A stretch of DNA of 64,000 nucleotides from Butyricimonas synergistica DSM 23225 (lineage in GTDB: Bacteria > Bacteroidota > Bacteroidia > Bacteroidales > Marinifilaceae), in contig NZ_KB903374.1 of assembly GCF_000379665.1 (NCBI RefSeq), forward strand, positions 1-64,000, given 5' to 3'. Position numbers and translations under genes: made by a program. Position 1 is the stretch's first letter. The number at the start of each line of letters is the position of its first letter. The notes under the pieces were generated by a model. That model was not told the DNA's origin. It made no database searches and saw nothing but the letters and a program-made list of their open reading frames with translations. Below, piece by piece: positions 15,870 through 25,589 of the stretch.

Positions 15870-16406
15870 CTATTGTCTGAAAATAGAAAAGTTAACACTG
15901 CCATATTGGCGATGTTCGGAGAAGAAAGGTGCGGAAGAAAAATCCACGGTGCCGGGATGCTCGATGATAGCCAATCCCTCCGGTGCTAACAACTCGTTGT
16001 CAAAAATAGCTGCCGGAATATCCATGATTTTATCCAAGTCATACGGCGGGTCGGCAAAGATGATATTGAACGACTTGCCTTTCAGTTTTTTGCAAGCGAT
16101 GAACACATCGGTTTTAAACACGGTGATGCTTTTGAAACCGAGTTGTGCCACGGTCTTTTTTATGAAAGAATAGTGATTGTAATTCTGTTCGATAGATACG
16201 ATTCGTTCCGCTCCTCGTGAGGCAAATTCATAACTTATACTACCGGTGCCGGAGAATAAGTCTAGGACAGAAGCTCCCTCTATATCGATGTAGTTGTTGA
16301 GCACGTTAAACAAATTTTCTTTGGCAAAGTCCGTTGTCGGGCGTGCTTTAAAATTTTTGTCCGGGCAAATCACTTTGCCTTTATGTGTTCCGCTTATAAT
16401 CCGCAT
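15870..16406 (-). CDS. rsmD: 16S rRNA (guanine-966 N2)-methyltransferase RsmD
   Basis: A 178-residue methyltransferase of usual length. It opens MRIISGTHKGK, has the S-adenosylmethionine loop VLDLFSGTGSISYEFASRGA near residues 47-66, and the catalytic IFADPPYD near residue 118. The DPPY box marks methylation of an amino group; RsmD acts on G966 of 16S rRNA. It overlaps the DUF3822 gene upstream by 13 bp, a pairing that is common in Bacteroidota. Confidence 0.93.
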   Translation of the reverse strand: MRIISGTHKGKVICPDKNFKARPTTDFAKENLFNVLNNYIDIEGASVLDLFSGTGSISYEFASRGAERIVSIEQNYNHYSFIKKTVAQLGFKSITVFKTDVFIACKKLKGKSFNIIFADPPYDLDKIMDIPAAIFDNELLAPEGLAIIEHPGTVDFSSAPFFSEHRQYGSVNFSIFRQ

Positions 16407-17236
16407 CGATGAAGGTTTAACAAGTGAATAAAATGAGAGGAATTCATCTCTTTGTCATTCAATATTTCGTTTAATAACGGCTCTTTCGCGAAATAAGGAT
16501 GTGGCAAATATGTTGAAAGTAATTCTTTTAGTTTACCGTCGTTTGTTGCCGGACCAAAAACAGAAACGTGTAATTTCTCTTTTTGAATCTGGCATTCTTT
16601 TATACAGTTCAACAAGAAATACACGGTGTCGGTTGCTGTCCTATAATTGAACGTGTTGAATAATTGTACTCTTGTGTCTTTTATAAACAGTACATCGAAA
16701 AAGCTGTCCTGAATGTTCAGGAATATCTGTTCCGAGTCATGCAATGCTTTGGATAAAGCCCCTTGTATAAAAGGATATGCCTCATTCACGATCCGGATGG
16801 TCGGGAAATGTTCCCGAATAAAATCGTTGAAAGGAGAGTTGATGGTTTCAACCAGGTAGGCATCCATACTTTCGATCGGATGGAACAAGAGTGTATCGTC
16901 GGGAGCAATCTCTTGATTTAACGAGTATAAGGTCGTTACGTTTGCTTTATCGAAAAGAGCCTCGGGGATGAGAGTTTTCGCGCTAAAGCAAGGCATAAGA
17001 TATACTTTTTTGAAACGTAGATTTAAAATTACATCGTTCACGAGATAATTTTTCAATCGGGCGAGAACTGCTTCCCGGGAATCGGCGGCATAAGGTTCAT
17101 GCACAAATACCATTAATTTATCGTGAGCATCGTACACGCAAAATGAAAATCCATCCGTTGCATAACGGATGGATAATATCGACTGTGTAGATAATTCGTA
17201 AGTGAAATTCGAGTCAACAAAATAAATACTCTGCAT
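16394..17236 (-). CDS. DUF3822 family protein
   Basis: A 280-residue soluble protein beginning MQSIYFVDSNFTYELSTQ. The general pattern (SLNQEIAPDDTLLFHP, an ILNIQDSFFDVLFI-type strand and a C-terminal LHVSVFGPATNDGKLKEL) fits DUF3822, a Bacteroidota family with an actin/ASKHA-like fold and no proven role. It overlaps rsmD by 13 bp and follows the membrane-anchored protein gene by 26 bp, so the three are probably one operon. Confidence 0.8.
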   Translation of the reverse strand: MQSIYFVDSNFTYELSTQSILSIRYATDGFSFCVYDAHDKLMVFVHEPYAADSREAVLARLKNYLVNDVILNLRFKKVYLMPCFSAKTLIPEALFDKANVTTLYSLNQEIAPDDTLLFHPIESMDAYLVETINSPFNDFIREHFPTIRIVNEAYPFIQGALSKALHDSEQIFLNIQDSFFDVLFIKDTRVQLFNTFNYRTATDTVYFLLNCIKECQIQKEKLHVSVFGPATNDGKLKELLSTYLPHPYFAKEPLLNEILNDKEMNSSHFIHLLNLHRCGL

Positions 17237-17262
17237 GTATTTCTCGTTTACAAACCAGAAGT

Positions 17263-17913
17263 TTACTCCCAGTTACCCACGTTATTGTTTGCCTCTTGTA
17301 CGCTACCCACTTTCAGACCTGGGTATTTTTGTAACCGTTTTCTTTCACCGTTTTCTTCGAGAATAGCATCACCGTATTCATCGAACATATCTTCGAAAAT
17401 AATCATGTTATTAACACGAGCTTCAAAAACGGGTACCTCAATATTCGATTCGGTCCAAATCATATTTGTTCCCATCAAGAATTCGTGTTTCCTTTTGGTG
17501 AACGGGACATACCGGATTTCATCGATCGGATAATCTTTTCCGAAAAGTTGCTCCAAAGCAGACACGCGAATCGTATCACGGATGATTAATCCCTTTTTCA
17601 AAGCTTCTTGTTCCGTCATTCCTTGATCCAGTTGGTCGTCGGTAAGTTCTCCGATAGAACGAACGGTTTTTAAAGAATCGTATTTCACGAAACTAATTAA
17701 AGTATCAAAACTACTCGTGTATACTCCGTGAATGTCTTTGTAAGCCACTTGTGCAGTTCTGATATCCTTTAATCTCTGGATAATCCTATCATATCTTTGT
17801 TTCTTCAATTTTTGGAATTGAATGGGATTCTGCACGCTCTCGTAGCACAAATACCCCAGGTAGATAGCCGCAATTGCTAAAACGATTTGGATAATGATCT
17901 TAACTGGTTTCAT
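17263..17913 (-). CDS. Membrane-anchored protein of unknown function
   Basis: A 216-residue protein with one N-terminal helix (about 5-24, IIIQIVLAIAAIYLGYLCY) and a soluble part outside the cytoplasm. The part after the helix, KQRYDRIIQRLKDIRTAQVAYKD, has the look of the alpha-helix-then-pilin-like region of pseudopilins (RTAQVAYKDIHGVYTSSFDTL), but there is no prepilin cleavage site. The gene heads the DUF3822-rsmD operon. The rest has no family I recognise. Confidence 0.65.
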   Translation of the reverse strand: MKPVKIIIQIVLAIAAIYLGYLCYESVQNPIQFQKLKKQRYDRIIQRLKDIRTAQVAYKDIHGVYTSSFDTLISFVKYDSLKTVRSIGELTDDQLDQGMTEQEALKKGLIIRDTIRVSALEQLFGKDYPIDEIRYVPFTKRKHEFLMGTNMIWTESNIEVPVFEARVNNMIIFEDMFDEYGDAILEENGERKRLQKYPGLKVGSVQEANNNVGNWE

Positions 17914-18015
17914 CTTTTCTGTCTGTATATTTATTATATATTAAACAAGTTAGTTCTATTACTTTCAAGCTGTTTTTTCATATCTTTACACGGTGTTTCT
18001 TACGACACCCCGCAC

Positions 18016-18032
18016 CAATCCACGGTGGATTG
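18016..18032 (+). repeat. Perfect 17-bp palindrome in the helicase leader
   Basis: CAATCCAC, G, GTGGATTG lies between a TATCTTTA box at 17981 and the helicase start. It may be an operator or RNA hairpin. Confidence 0.45.
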
Positions 18033-18094
18033 TAGTGTTGGCAAATATAAGAAAAAAAAAGATCATACCACAGTTTTGGCTATTTATTTTAATC

Positions 18095-19522
18095 ATGATA
18101 AATGAACATTTTGAACGTGTTGTAAAAGAGAAGTTTGGTTTTGAGTTTTCGCCTTCACAACAAGAAGCGATGAGACTTTTTGCGGCTTTCTTTTTTGATC
18201 GTAATCCCGAAAGTTTGTTCTTGTTGAAGGGATATGCGGGGACGGGTAAGACGTCATTGGTTGCGGCAATCGTGAATACTTTGGCACAATTTGAATATCA
18301 TGTTGTGCTATTGGCTCCGACCGGGCGTGCGGCAAAAGTGTTTTCCGGGTATTCGGGGCAGTCTGCATACACGATACACAAGAAGATTTATCGTCAGAAG
18401 AATGCACAGGAAGGAATTGGCGTCTTTAACTTGGGATTTAACGCGGGTGCCAACGTGCTGTTTTTCGTGGACGAGGCATCTATGATCTCGATGAATTCCC
18501 AGGATTCTAATTTCGGGACAGGTTCTTTGTTGGACGATTTGTTCGAGTTTGTTTATAACGGGCGCAACAACCGTTTGGTGTTGATCGGGGACACGGCACA
18601 GTTGCCCCCGGTGGGAGTAGATGTCAGTCCTGCTTTGGAAGCTGATTTCCTGCAAGCAAGTTATGGGATGGAGGTTTACGAGGCGAGCCTCACGGATATT
18701 ATGCGTCAATCCGAACAATCCGGGATACTATACAATGCCACGCTCGTGCGGGAGATGATCGGGGCGGCTCCTTATGCCCAATTGCTTTTGAAAGTTGCCC
18801 CCTTCCCGGACATCGTGCGTGTCGGGGGAGGCGAGTTGTTGGAAGAAATAGACCATTGTTACAGTACGTTCGGCATGGACGAAACGATGGTGATCTGTCG
18901 TTCTAACAAGCGGGCGAATCGTTTTAACGAGGGAATCCGGGCTCGGGTACTTTATCGGGAAGAGGCGTTCGGTAGCGGGGACAAGATTATGGTGGTTAAA
19001 AACAATTATTTTTGGGGAGCGGAGTATGACAAAATTGATTTTATTGCCAACGGGGACATCGCTACCGTTGAAAAAGTAGGTAAGTATAAAGACCTGTACG
19101 GATTCCATTTTGTCAATGCCCGCCTGAGTATTTACGGGTACGAGGAGGAGATTTCAGCATGGGTAATGCTCGATACATTGACCTCGGAACAACCGGCATT
19201 GAGTTATGACGAATATCGCAAATTGTTTGCGGCAGTGGAAGAGGATTATATGGATATTCCTTCCAAACAAAAGCGGTACAAAAAGATTCAGGAAGACGAG
19301 TATTTCAATGCCTTGCAAATCAAATTCGCTTATGCTGTAACTTGCCATAAAGCACAAGGCGGGCAATGGGATGCTGTTTTCATCGATCCGGGATGGATGG
19401 GAGAAGAAAAGCCGGACGACGAATATTGGCGTTGGCTATACACGGCATTCACACGTGCCCGTAAGAAATTGTATTTGATTAATTTCAAAGATGAGTTGTT
19501 TGGTGATTCCGTGGTGGAATGA
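18095..19522 (+). CDS. RecD-like / Pif1-like superfamily 1 DNA helicase
   Basis: A 475-residue SF1 helicase. Motif I is KGYAGTGKTSL near residue 47, motif Ia LLAPTGRAAKVF, motif II FFVDEASMI, motif III LVLIGDTAQLPP, and the C-terminal UvrD-type motifs are YAVTCHKAQGGQW (motif V) and WLYTAFTRARKKL (motif VI). All residues needed for ATP use are present. It lacks the long N-terminal part of RecD2, so it is a short exonuclease-V alpha-like helicase frequent in Bacteroidota. The ATG at 18095 is preferred because family homology starts with INEHFERVV; the longer frame from 17993 adds a basic, low-complexity leader. The reaction is ATP-driven DNA unwinding; its pathway is unknown. Confidence 0.88.
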   Translation: MINEHFERVVKEKFGFEFSPSQQEAMRLFAAFFFDRNPESLFLLKGYAGTGKTSLVAAIVNTLAQFEYHVVLLAPTGRAAKVFSGYSGQSAYTIHKKIYRQKNAQEGIGVFNLGFNAGANVLFFVDEASMISMNSQDSNFGTGSLLDDLFEFVYNGRNNRLVLIGDTAQLPPVGVDVSPALEADFLQASYGMEVYEASLTDIMRQSEQSGILYNATLVREMIGAAPYAQLLLKVAPFPDIVRVGGGELLEEIDHCYSTFGMDETMVICRSNKRANRFNEGIRARVLYREEAFGSGDKIMVVKNNYFWGAEYDKIDFIANGDIATVEKVGKYKDLYGFHFVNARLSIYGYEEEISAWVMLDTLTSEQPALSYDEYRKLFAAVEEDYMDIPSKQKRYKKIQEDEYFNALQIKFAYAVTCHKAQGGQWDAVFIDPGWMGEEKPDDEYWRWLYTAFTRARKKLYLINFKDELFGDSVVE

Positions 19523-19546
19523 ATTTGTAGAATGTTCATAATAAAG

Positions 19547-19576
19547 GTACCCTAAAAGTCAGACACTTTTAGGGTA
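19547..19576. terminator. Bidirectional terminator between helicase and permease fusion
   Basis: GTACCCTAAAAGT and ACTTTTAGGGTAC form a perfect 13-bp stem with a 4-base loop, flanked by TCTTTATT on one side and ATAAAG on the other, between two convergent genes. Confidence 0.9.
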
Positions 19577-19598
19577 CTCTTTATTGTATAAATTTCCA

Positions 19599-22500
19599 TT
19601 AATATTTTTTCTTTACCCACTTAACGGCGTCGGCGACCACCATTTGATTTAACTCTCCATATAGTCTATCTGTAATAGTAGACACTCCCCGGTCATCCAA
19701 CACGACTCGGGATTCTCCTGCCGGCAGGGTAAACGTGCCTAATGATACCCAGGCTTCTTCTTCCGGTAAGGTGGAGGTGCATCCTATCCAAATCTCTTCT
19801 TTATCAGGGATTTCTAAGATGATTCCCTCTTTTCCCTTGGGGGTATAAACTGTATAGTAATTTTTCATTCCAGGGTGATCGGTTGCTGTTTTTCCTCCTT
19901 CGTATCCGACAAGATGAGGTCTATAGACAAATATTTCGTATTTCCCTGCTTCCGGGAGATTTGCTCTCCATTCAGCCTTGAATTGTCCCGTGCCGGCTTT
20001 TTTTACGAAAGCACTACGAATATACTTGCCATGGAGTTCCTGTAATATAGGCAAGCTCCAGGCGTTAGTTTTTAGGACCTGCAAGCGGTTAGTATATTTC
20101 TGTCCGTCTTCTTTTTTGATGATATCGGTCAATCGTTTTCGATTGTTTGCCGAATCGATTAAAGAGAAATTATCATCCTCGTTGTCTACAATGATCTCCC
20201 CCGGGGAATAGAATTGATTTCTATCAAGTAACGTGATGCCTTCCTTCGGTATAGGACCGGATAATGGAGATTGCTGGACTTCGAAAAAAATGTTTTCAGG
20301 GAAATGTCCTGAAAAGTTTGTGGTTAATTGTACCTGATGTTTTATGTCTTCATGAACGACGATTCGTTTGCATTCCCCGGCTTTAATCAAGTAACTTTGG
20401 AGATTTCTGATTACACTTTTCCCGGGGTAGTTCCTTGCTACGATTGAAACGATACCGTCTGTCTTGCTGAAATTACCAACTTTGAACTCGATGATTTGTG
20501 TATCTTCCGTGGTTTTACGGGATGCGTCTTTTATTGATAACAAGGGAACTTCGTGAGTCGTGTACCATTCGTCCATGTATGCCTTGATGTCTTGTCCGAA
20601 ACGTTGTTCGAATTTCTCGATAAATGAATCGAAGTTAACTTCTTGGAAATAAGTACGTGTATTAAATTCTTGCATAAACTGGCTCAAGGCATCCCAGGGC
20701 GTGATTGTGGTAAGATACCCGAGTAAATGGGAAACTTTCGAACGGATAGCGATGTTTTGTTCACGGCTATATTCTTCCGTGATGATTCCTTTTAATCCTC
20801 GTTCTGCGATGTGATTTAATAATTGGGGGCTCATGATATTATCGGAACTTATATGTACATCCGGATTTATCATCCGTTTGAATATTAGTTCTATGCCTTG
20901 GTACGTGTCGGACGTGATGCAACTATTGTAATCGGTGAAAATATGTTTTATTCTCATATAGTTATTCCATAAACCGGGAAAATTGACAGTTAAAAGATAT
21001 TCTTGTACACTTTTGTCGTAATGGTTATTATTTGCATAATCAGCAGGATTGCGGGTTTCTATGCGGCATAATCGTTCATGGAAAAGTGCGATTTCCGGTT
21101 GCATGCAGTCGTTAAATAAAGTCGAACGTAAAAAATAAGAAGATGAAGGCACCTCAATCAGTTTGAAATATTTGAAAGGATAAGGATTGGGTTTATCTTG
21201 CTCTATCTCATCTTTGCACAGGTAAAACATTTTTTTTAAATCTTTCTCCCGGTTTGGGTTGTCTTCTTTGAGGAGATCCCATTCGTCGAAATATTTCATG
21301 TAGCAATCATTTCCCGAGTAAGTATAAAGTTCCACGGTAAGCGAGTCGATTGTGAGAGCTCTTTTCTCGTATTCCCCGATACAGAGGGTTAGCCCCGTCA
21401 AGTTTTGTAAATTGTTAAACGTGATGTAATCTCCTTCTGTCGTGGGTACTCCTTGGGATAAAATAGTCAGTTCGCCCGTTTTTTTGACATGGAGCGTGTA
21501 ACTCGTGAAATTCATTTCTGCAGATGCTTGCCATGCTATCGAGGGAACTGTTGTCGGGTACCACATCACTTCCGGTCTAAGGAAGGTGAATTTACTTGAT
21601 ACAAAAGCGGAGTGCTTGCCATAATTCTCTTTGCGGTATAAATCAGGGGTTGGAGAAAAGAAATCCTCGTCAGGTAGATTTATCTGGTAAATATCTTCAT
21701 CAATGTATCCCCCGTAATCGATATCTAATTTGATATATTCATTTGGTTCTAGGGAACGTTCGATGACAACGGCTAGGTAGTTTCTATGAAAGGGAAGGCT
21801 TTGTCCGTTGGATTCAATCTTGTTAATTTTCAGCCCTGGGTTAAGGAATAACAAGAGCTGGTCTATTTGCTTTTTTTTCTGGTTTTGTACTTTCATTCGG
21901 CTTGTTGCCGAGAATGTATTCCCCTCGGGGCAATATGTGATGTCGTGTGCGATCACGCGGGCTTTGGGAGTTTTGGTGTATTTAAGAAAGGCTTTGCGGC
22001 AGGTAATTCTATTTTCCAAGCGGGATTGGAACTTTTCAATGTAGATGAAACTGAGGCACAAGGAAAATGCTAAAAATAACATGGCAGGAACAGCTAAATA
22101 ACGTTGCCGACCGGCGATCCCGGGGAGCCTCTTCACGAGTAAAATGCTAAAGTAGAGAAAACTAATCCCTAGTAGCAAGAAAACACCCCGGTGGAGTAGG
22201 AAACTAGATAGGTCTACGAATCCCACCATAGAGGAAAAAGAGTTGGGAAGCAAGCGTCCTTGGAAGTCCAGTATGCCGTAAAAAGCTGTTGCAGCGTAAT
22301 TGTATTCGAGATAGAGAAAAGCCATTAGAATCAACCAACTAAACATGGGGTGTTTAACCAGTTTGTTGACAAACATAGATAGGCTGGTGATGAAAACTAG
22401 CGAGGGAATCGTATAGGTGAAAAAATAGAAAAGGTTTATCCATAAACTGACTGGAGAATTCGGGATGAATATGTTGATAATCATGGATATGGTCATGAAA

Positions 22501-22874
22501 ATAATATCTATCGTGAGGAATGGGATAAGAATGCCTATAGCCTCTCCGAGAAGGGTTTGACCATTGCTGATTGGTCGTGCTGAGAGAACTTCCCCGGTTT
22601 CAGCTTTTTTCCGTTTTCTTTGAATGTCACAAACAAGGAATGCAACAATGAGAGATTGAAATAGGTTTAGAAAATAGATTCCACGCAAAGGCATAGAAGA
22701 TGCAAATACAACATCATCCCACGAAATTCTCCCAATACCTGGGATAAAAAACACACCTGGGATAAGAGTACCTAATATACACGCTACCCCAAAAATGAAA
22801 AGGTAGAATAACCAATTCCTTCTTATCAACTTACTTTCGTAAGTTATAGCTGTTTTTAGATTTGTAGTTTTCAT
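19599..22874 (-). CDS. ABC-2 permease fused to an inactive M1-like domain and a C-terminal beta-sandwich
   Basis: A 1,091-residue protein. Residues 1-270 hold six or more membrane helices of ABC-2 type (VLSARPISNGQTLLGEAIG is the typical cytoplasmic turn). Residues about 290-800 resemble the M1 aminopeptidase fold (DITYCPEG, LLLFLNPGL, YPTTVPSIAW, then a helical end with YMDEWYTTHEVPLL). The zinc motif HExxH and the GxMEN motif are not present, so this part is probably a dead peptidase. The last 130 residues (AEWRANLPEAGKYEIFVYRP to VVADAVKWVKKKY) look like a golvesin-type or carbohydrate-binding beta sandwich. Related permease/M1 proteins usually sit beside an ABC ATPase gene; none is near here. 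Substrate unknown. Confidence 0.75.
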   Translation of the reverse strand: MKTTNLKTAITYESKLIRRNWLFYLFIFGVACILGTLIPGVFFIPGIGRISWDDVVFASSMPLRGIYFLNLFQSLIVAFLVCDIQRKRKKAETGEVLSARPISNGQTLLGEAIGILIPFLTIDIIFMTISMIINIFIPNSPVSLWINLFYFFTYTIPSLVFITSLSMFVNKLVKHPMFSWLILMAFLYLEYNYAATAFYGILDFQGRLLPNSFSSMVGFVDLSSFLLHRGVFLLLGISFLYFSILLVKRLPGIAGRQRYLAVPAMLFLAFSLCLSFIYIEKFQSRLENRITCRKAFLKYTKTPKARVIAHDITYCPEGNTFSATSRMKVQNQKKKQIDQLLLFLNPGLKINKIESNGQSLPFHRNYLAVVIERSLEPNEYIKLDIDYGGYIDEDIYQINLPDEDFFSPTPDLYRKENYGKHSAFVSSKFTFLRPEVMWYPTTVPSIAWQASAEMNFTSYTLHVKKTGELTILSQGVPTTEGDYITFNNLQNLTGLTLCIGEYEKRALTIDSLTVELYTYSGNDCYMKYFDEWDLLKEDNPNREKDLKKMFYLCKDEIEQDKPNPYPFKYFKLIEVPSSSYFLRSTLFNDCMQPEIALFHERLCRIETRNPADYANNNHYDKSVQEYLLTVNFPGLWNNYMRIKHIFTDYNSCITSDTYQGIELIFKRMINPDVHISSDNIMSPQLLNHIAERGLKGIITEEYSREQNIAIRSKVSHLLGYLTTITPWDALSQFMQEFNTRTYFQEVNFDSFIEKFEQRFGQDIKAYMDEWYTTHEVPLLSIKDASRKTTEDTQIIEFKVGNFSKTDGIVSIVARNYPGKSVIRNLQSYLIKAGECKRIVVHEDIKHQVQLTTNFSGHFPENIFFEVQQSPLSGPIPKEGITLLDRNQFYSPGEIIVDNEDDNFSLIDSANNRKRLTDIIKKEDGQKYTNRLQVLKTNAWSLPILQELHGKYIRSAFVKKAGTGQFKAEWRANLPEAGKYEIFVYRPHLVGYEGGKTATDHPGMKNYYTVYTPKGKEGIILEIPDKEEIWIGCTSTLPEEEAWVSLGTFTLPAGESRVVLDDRGVSTITDRLYGELNQMVVADAVKWVKKKY

Positions 22875-23033
22875 GTTTGCAGGTTTATTTTTAGTACAGG
22901 TTAAATATATAAAATATCGTATAATATATTGTGAAACAAGAAGATTTTTTGAAGATTAGAATAAAGAGATGTATATGATCCTCTCTTTAAAAATTCGGTG
23001 TGATTGTTAGATCATGTGGAAATTGTTTATCCT

Positions 23034-23408
23034 TTAATACTTAAATTCAATAATTCCGGTTTCTACAGGATCACTTTCTCCTACACGATTAATGGCTTTA
23101 ATACGAAATCTAGTCGTACTATTTTCTTTCATATTAATAACAGTATATTTAAGTTCTTTAGATACTCCTTTTTGAATCCATCCTGGAGAATTTTTGTATT
23201 GGCATTCTATAATGTAAGCTAGTATTGGTGATCCGCCGTCATTCAAGGGTGCTTTATATGATATTTCGCATGAAGTAGCCGTTATGTAATTTACATTAGG
23301 CTCTCTCGGAGGACTAGGACGCTCAAGAACTACATTAGCAACGACAATTGTCATAATGACTAAACTTAGACAGATAAGTGCAAATGGCTTCAAAAAGTTT
23401 TTTTTCAT
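23034..23408 (-). CDS. Small exported protein with one fibronectin type III domain
   Basis: A 124-residue protein: a signal or anchor helix (about 8-27), then one FN3 domain. The FN3 hallmarks are PSPPREP at the start, the Trp of SPGWIQKG, YTVINMKENSTTRFRIKAINRVGES with the Tyr-like core and the GES turn, and a final strand. The whole mature protein is just this domain. It is probably displayed in the periplasm or on the surface. It lies 159 bp upstream of the permease fusion on the same strand and might be its partner. No catalytic residues are visible. Confidence 0.75.
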   Translation of the reverse strand: MKKNFLKPFALICLSLVIMTIVVANVVLERPSPPREPNVNYITATSCEISYKAPLNDGGSPILAYIIECQYKNSPGWIQKGVSKELKYTVINMKENSTTRFRIKAINRVGESDPVETGIIEFKY

Positions 23409-23628
23409 AATTTTGGTTTTTAAGATTTTGAATTTTAGTATATCGTTATAAATATACGTAAATACTCATGCCTTTGCAAATATTTGTCGTGATATTTTAA
23501 GAAGAATTGTATTTTATAGAATAACTTTTTTTGATATTTCAAGTGAGTTTAAATATTTGATTAGAAATGGAACTATCGAATTGAAGATTCTATTGTTTTC
23601 TTTTGCGAGAAAAAATCTACAATACAAA
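23409..23628. other. Gene-free interval
   Basis: AT-rich DNA without a credible gene, holding the upstream region of the FN3 gene and the end of the pgm transcript. Confidence 0.5.
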
Positions 23629-23659
23629 AGCCGATTAATTCATGATAAATTAATCGGCT
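23629..23659 (-). terminator. Terminator of the phosphoglucomutase gene
   Basis: AGCCGATTAATT and AATTAATCGGCT form a perfect 12-bp stem; the minus strand continues TTTTGTATTG. Confidence 0.8.
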
Positions 23660-23699
23660 AATACTTATACTCTTAATCGGAAATCACCCAATCACAGAA

Positions 23700-25442
23700 T
23701 CATTCAATCTTTAAATCTTTGATGATTGCATCGATACGATCGTTTGCTTCTTTTTGCGCTCGTTCGTAATCATTCACGTCTTTCATCAGTGTACGTGCCT
23801 CGAAATAGAATTTGATCTTGGGCTCGGTTCCGGAAGGACGTACAGATATTTTACTTCCGTCTGCGAGGAAGAACTGCAACACGTCGCTGGTCGTTTCAAA
23901 ATCGAGATGCTTCTTTTCGCCCGTGCGAAGGTCGGTCGCTTCCCGTGTCAGGTAATCTTTTTTGAGCACCACATCGCTATGGTTGATGCTCTTGGGCGTG
24001 TTGTGACGGAAGTCCTCCATCATGGATTTGATCTCCTGTGCCCCGGTGATGCCTTTGCGCACGATGTAAATCATTCTCTCCTGCGAGAATCCGTATTTAG
24101 CGTAAATCTCTTTCAGGAACGTGTATAGCGTCTTGTTTTGCGTTTTCACCCATGCGGCGATTTCTGCCATGAGTGAAGTGGCTGAAATTCCGTCTTTGTC
24201 ACGGGTGAAGGCTCCCGGCATGAAGCCGAATGACTCTTCGCCGCCACCGATGAATTTCTCGCCGCCCTCTTTTCGGATCACGTCGGCAATCCATTTGAAG
24301 CCGGTGTACACGTCATAACAAATAATGTTGTTCTTTTCTGCGATATCCTTGATCAATTCTGTGGTGACAATGGTTTTTACGGTATATTCGCTACCTTTCA
24401 GCAAACCTAATTCCTTTTTTTTGCGGATGATGTATTCCGTGAAAATAATATTGGTTTGATTGCCGTTCAATAAAGTCCATTCTTCTTTGTCATCCTTGAC
24501 CGCGATACCGATACGGTCGCCGTCGGGGTCACATGCCATAGCGAGGTCTGCATCTATTTCGCGAGCCAGATCCAAAGCCATTTTGAATGCGGCAGGTTCT
24601 TCCGGGTTAGCGGAAGCCACGGTAGGGAAGTCCCCGTCCGGAATGCTTTGCTCGGGTACGGTATGGATGTTTGTGAATCCCCAGTTTCGCAAGGATGCAG
24701 GGACGAGTTCATAAGTCGTTCCGTGTAGCGGGGTAAAGACGATCTTCAAATCGTGTTCTTTCCGGATAGCTTCGGGAGAAAGACTTAGTGTCTTCACCTT
24801 ATCAAGGTATTTTTTGTCAAAATCTTCTCCCAGAATGGTGATCATCTGGGGATCTCCTTGGAATTTTATATCATTGATTTGTACTTTCTTGACCTCGTTT
24901 ATCACGTTTTTATCATGCGGGGGCACGAGTTGTGAACCGTCGTCCCAGTATGCTTTGTATCCGTTGTATTCTTTCGGGTTGTGGGATGCCGTGAGAATAA
25001 CTCCGCCTTTACAGCCTAATTCCCGGATGGCGAATGACATTTCCGGTGTGGGACGCAGGTCTTCAAACAGGTAAACGTGAATCCCGTTAGCCGAGAAAAT
25101 ATTGGCGGCAGTTTCCGAGAATAAGCGGGAATTATGCCGGCAATCGTGTCCGATGCACACGGCTTTTTTCTCGTTAGGAAACATTTGGTTGATGTAATTG
25201 GAGAAACCTTGCGTGGCTGCCCCTACCGTGTAAATGTTCATCCGGTTGGTACCGACTCCCATGATTCCTCGTAACCCTCCCGTGCCAAATTCGAGGTCAT
25301 TGTAGAATGACTCTACTAATTCTGTCGAGTCCGGGTCATTCAACATACGTTGTGCCTCTGCACGTGTTTTTTCGTCATAAGCCTTGTCTAACCATTTTTC
25401 GGCTTTTGCTCTGGCTATTTTAATAATGTCATTGTTTTCCAT
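23700..25442 (-). CDS. Phosphoglucomutase / phosphomannomutase
   Basis: A 580-residue enzyme of the alpha-D-phosphohexomutase family. The catalytic serine lies in TASHNPKEYNGYK near residue 150, the magnesium loop is DPDGDRIGIAV, the sugar-binding loop is GGGEESFGFMPG and the phosphate-binding loop near the C-terminus is RPSGTEPKIKFY. It interconverts 1- and 6-phosphates of glucose or mannose (or a close substrate) for glycogen, cell-wall or capsule sugars. Length fits the Bacteroidota type. It is monocistronic with its own terminator. Confidence 0.92.
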   Translation of the reverse strand: MENNDIIKIARAKAEKWLDKAYDEKTRAEAQRMLNDPDSTELVESFYNDLEFGTGGLRGIMGVGTNRMNIYTVGAATQGFSNYINQMFPNEKKAVCIGHDCRHNSRLFSETAANIFSANGIHVYLFEDLRPTPEMSFAIRELGCKGGVILTASHNPKEYNGYKAYWDDGSQLVPPHDKNVINEVKKVQINDIKFQGDPQMITILGEDFDKKYLDKVKTLSLSPEAIRKEHDLKIVFTPLHGTTYELVPASLRNWGFTNIHTVPEQSIPDGDFPTVASANPEEPAAFKMALDLAREIDADLAMACDPDGDRIGIAVKDDKEEWTLLNGNQTNIIFTEYIIRKKKELGLLKGSEYTVKTIVTTELIKDIAEKNNIICYDVYTGFKWIADVIRKEGGEKFIGGGEESFGFMPGAFTRDKDGISATSLMAEIAAWVKTQNKTLYTFLKEIYAKYGFSQERMIYIVRKGITGAQEIKSMMEDFRHNTPKSINHSDVVLKKDYLTREATDLRTGEKKHLDFETTSDVLQFFLADGSKISVRPSGTEPKIKFYFEARTLMKDVNDYERAQKEANDRIDAIIKDLKIE

Positions 25443-25540
25443 AAGCGGTCATTTTATTTACCTTCTTGCAAAGTTAGGATTTTCCTGAATGAATGATATG
25501 GATTTTTAGGTTAAATTGTTACGTTTTAGAGAAGAAAAAT

Positions 25541-25572
25541 AAAAAAGCCTCGTGTCAAACGAGGCTTTTTTA
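25541..25572 (-). terminator. Terminator of rplS
   Basis: AAAAAAGCCTCG and CGAGGCTTTTTT form a hairpin 17 bp beyond the rplS stop; the T-run serves the minus strand. Confidence 0.9.
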
Positions 25573-25589
25573 TATAGCTAAAGCTTAAA

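Noticed and set aside
17993-18094. Longer N-terminus of the helicase
   Set aside because: The added 34 residues are basic and of low complexity, and family homology starts after the ATG at 18095.
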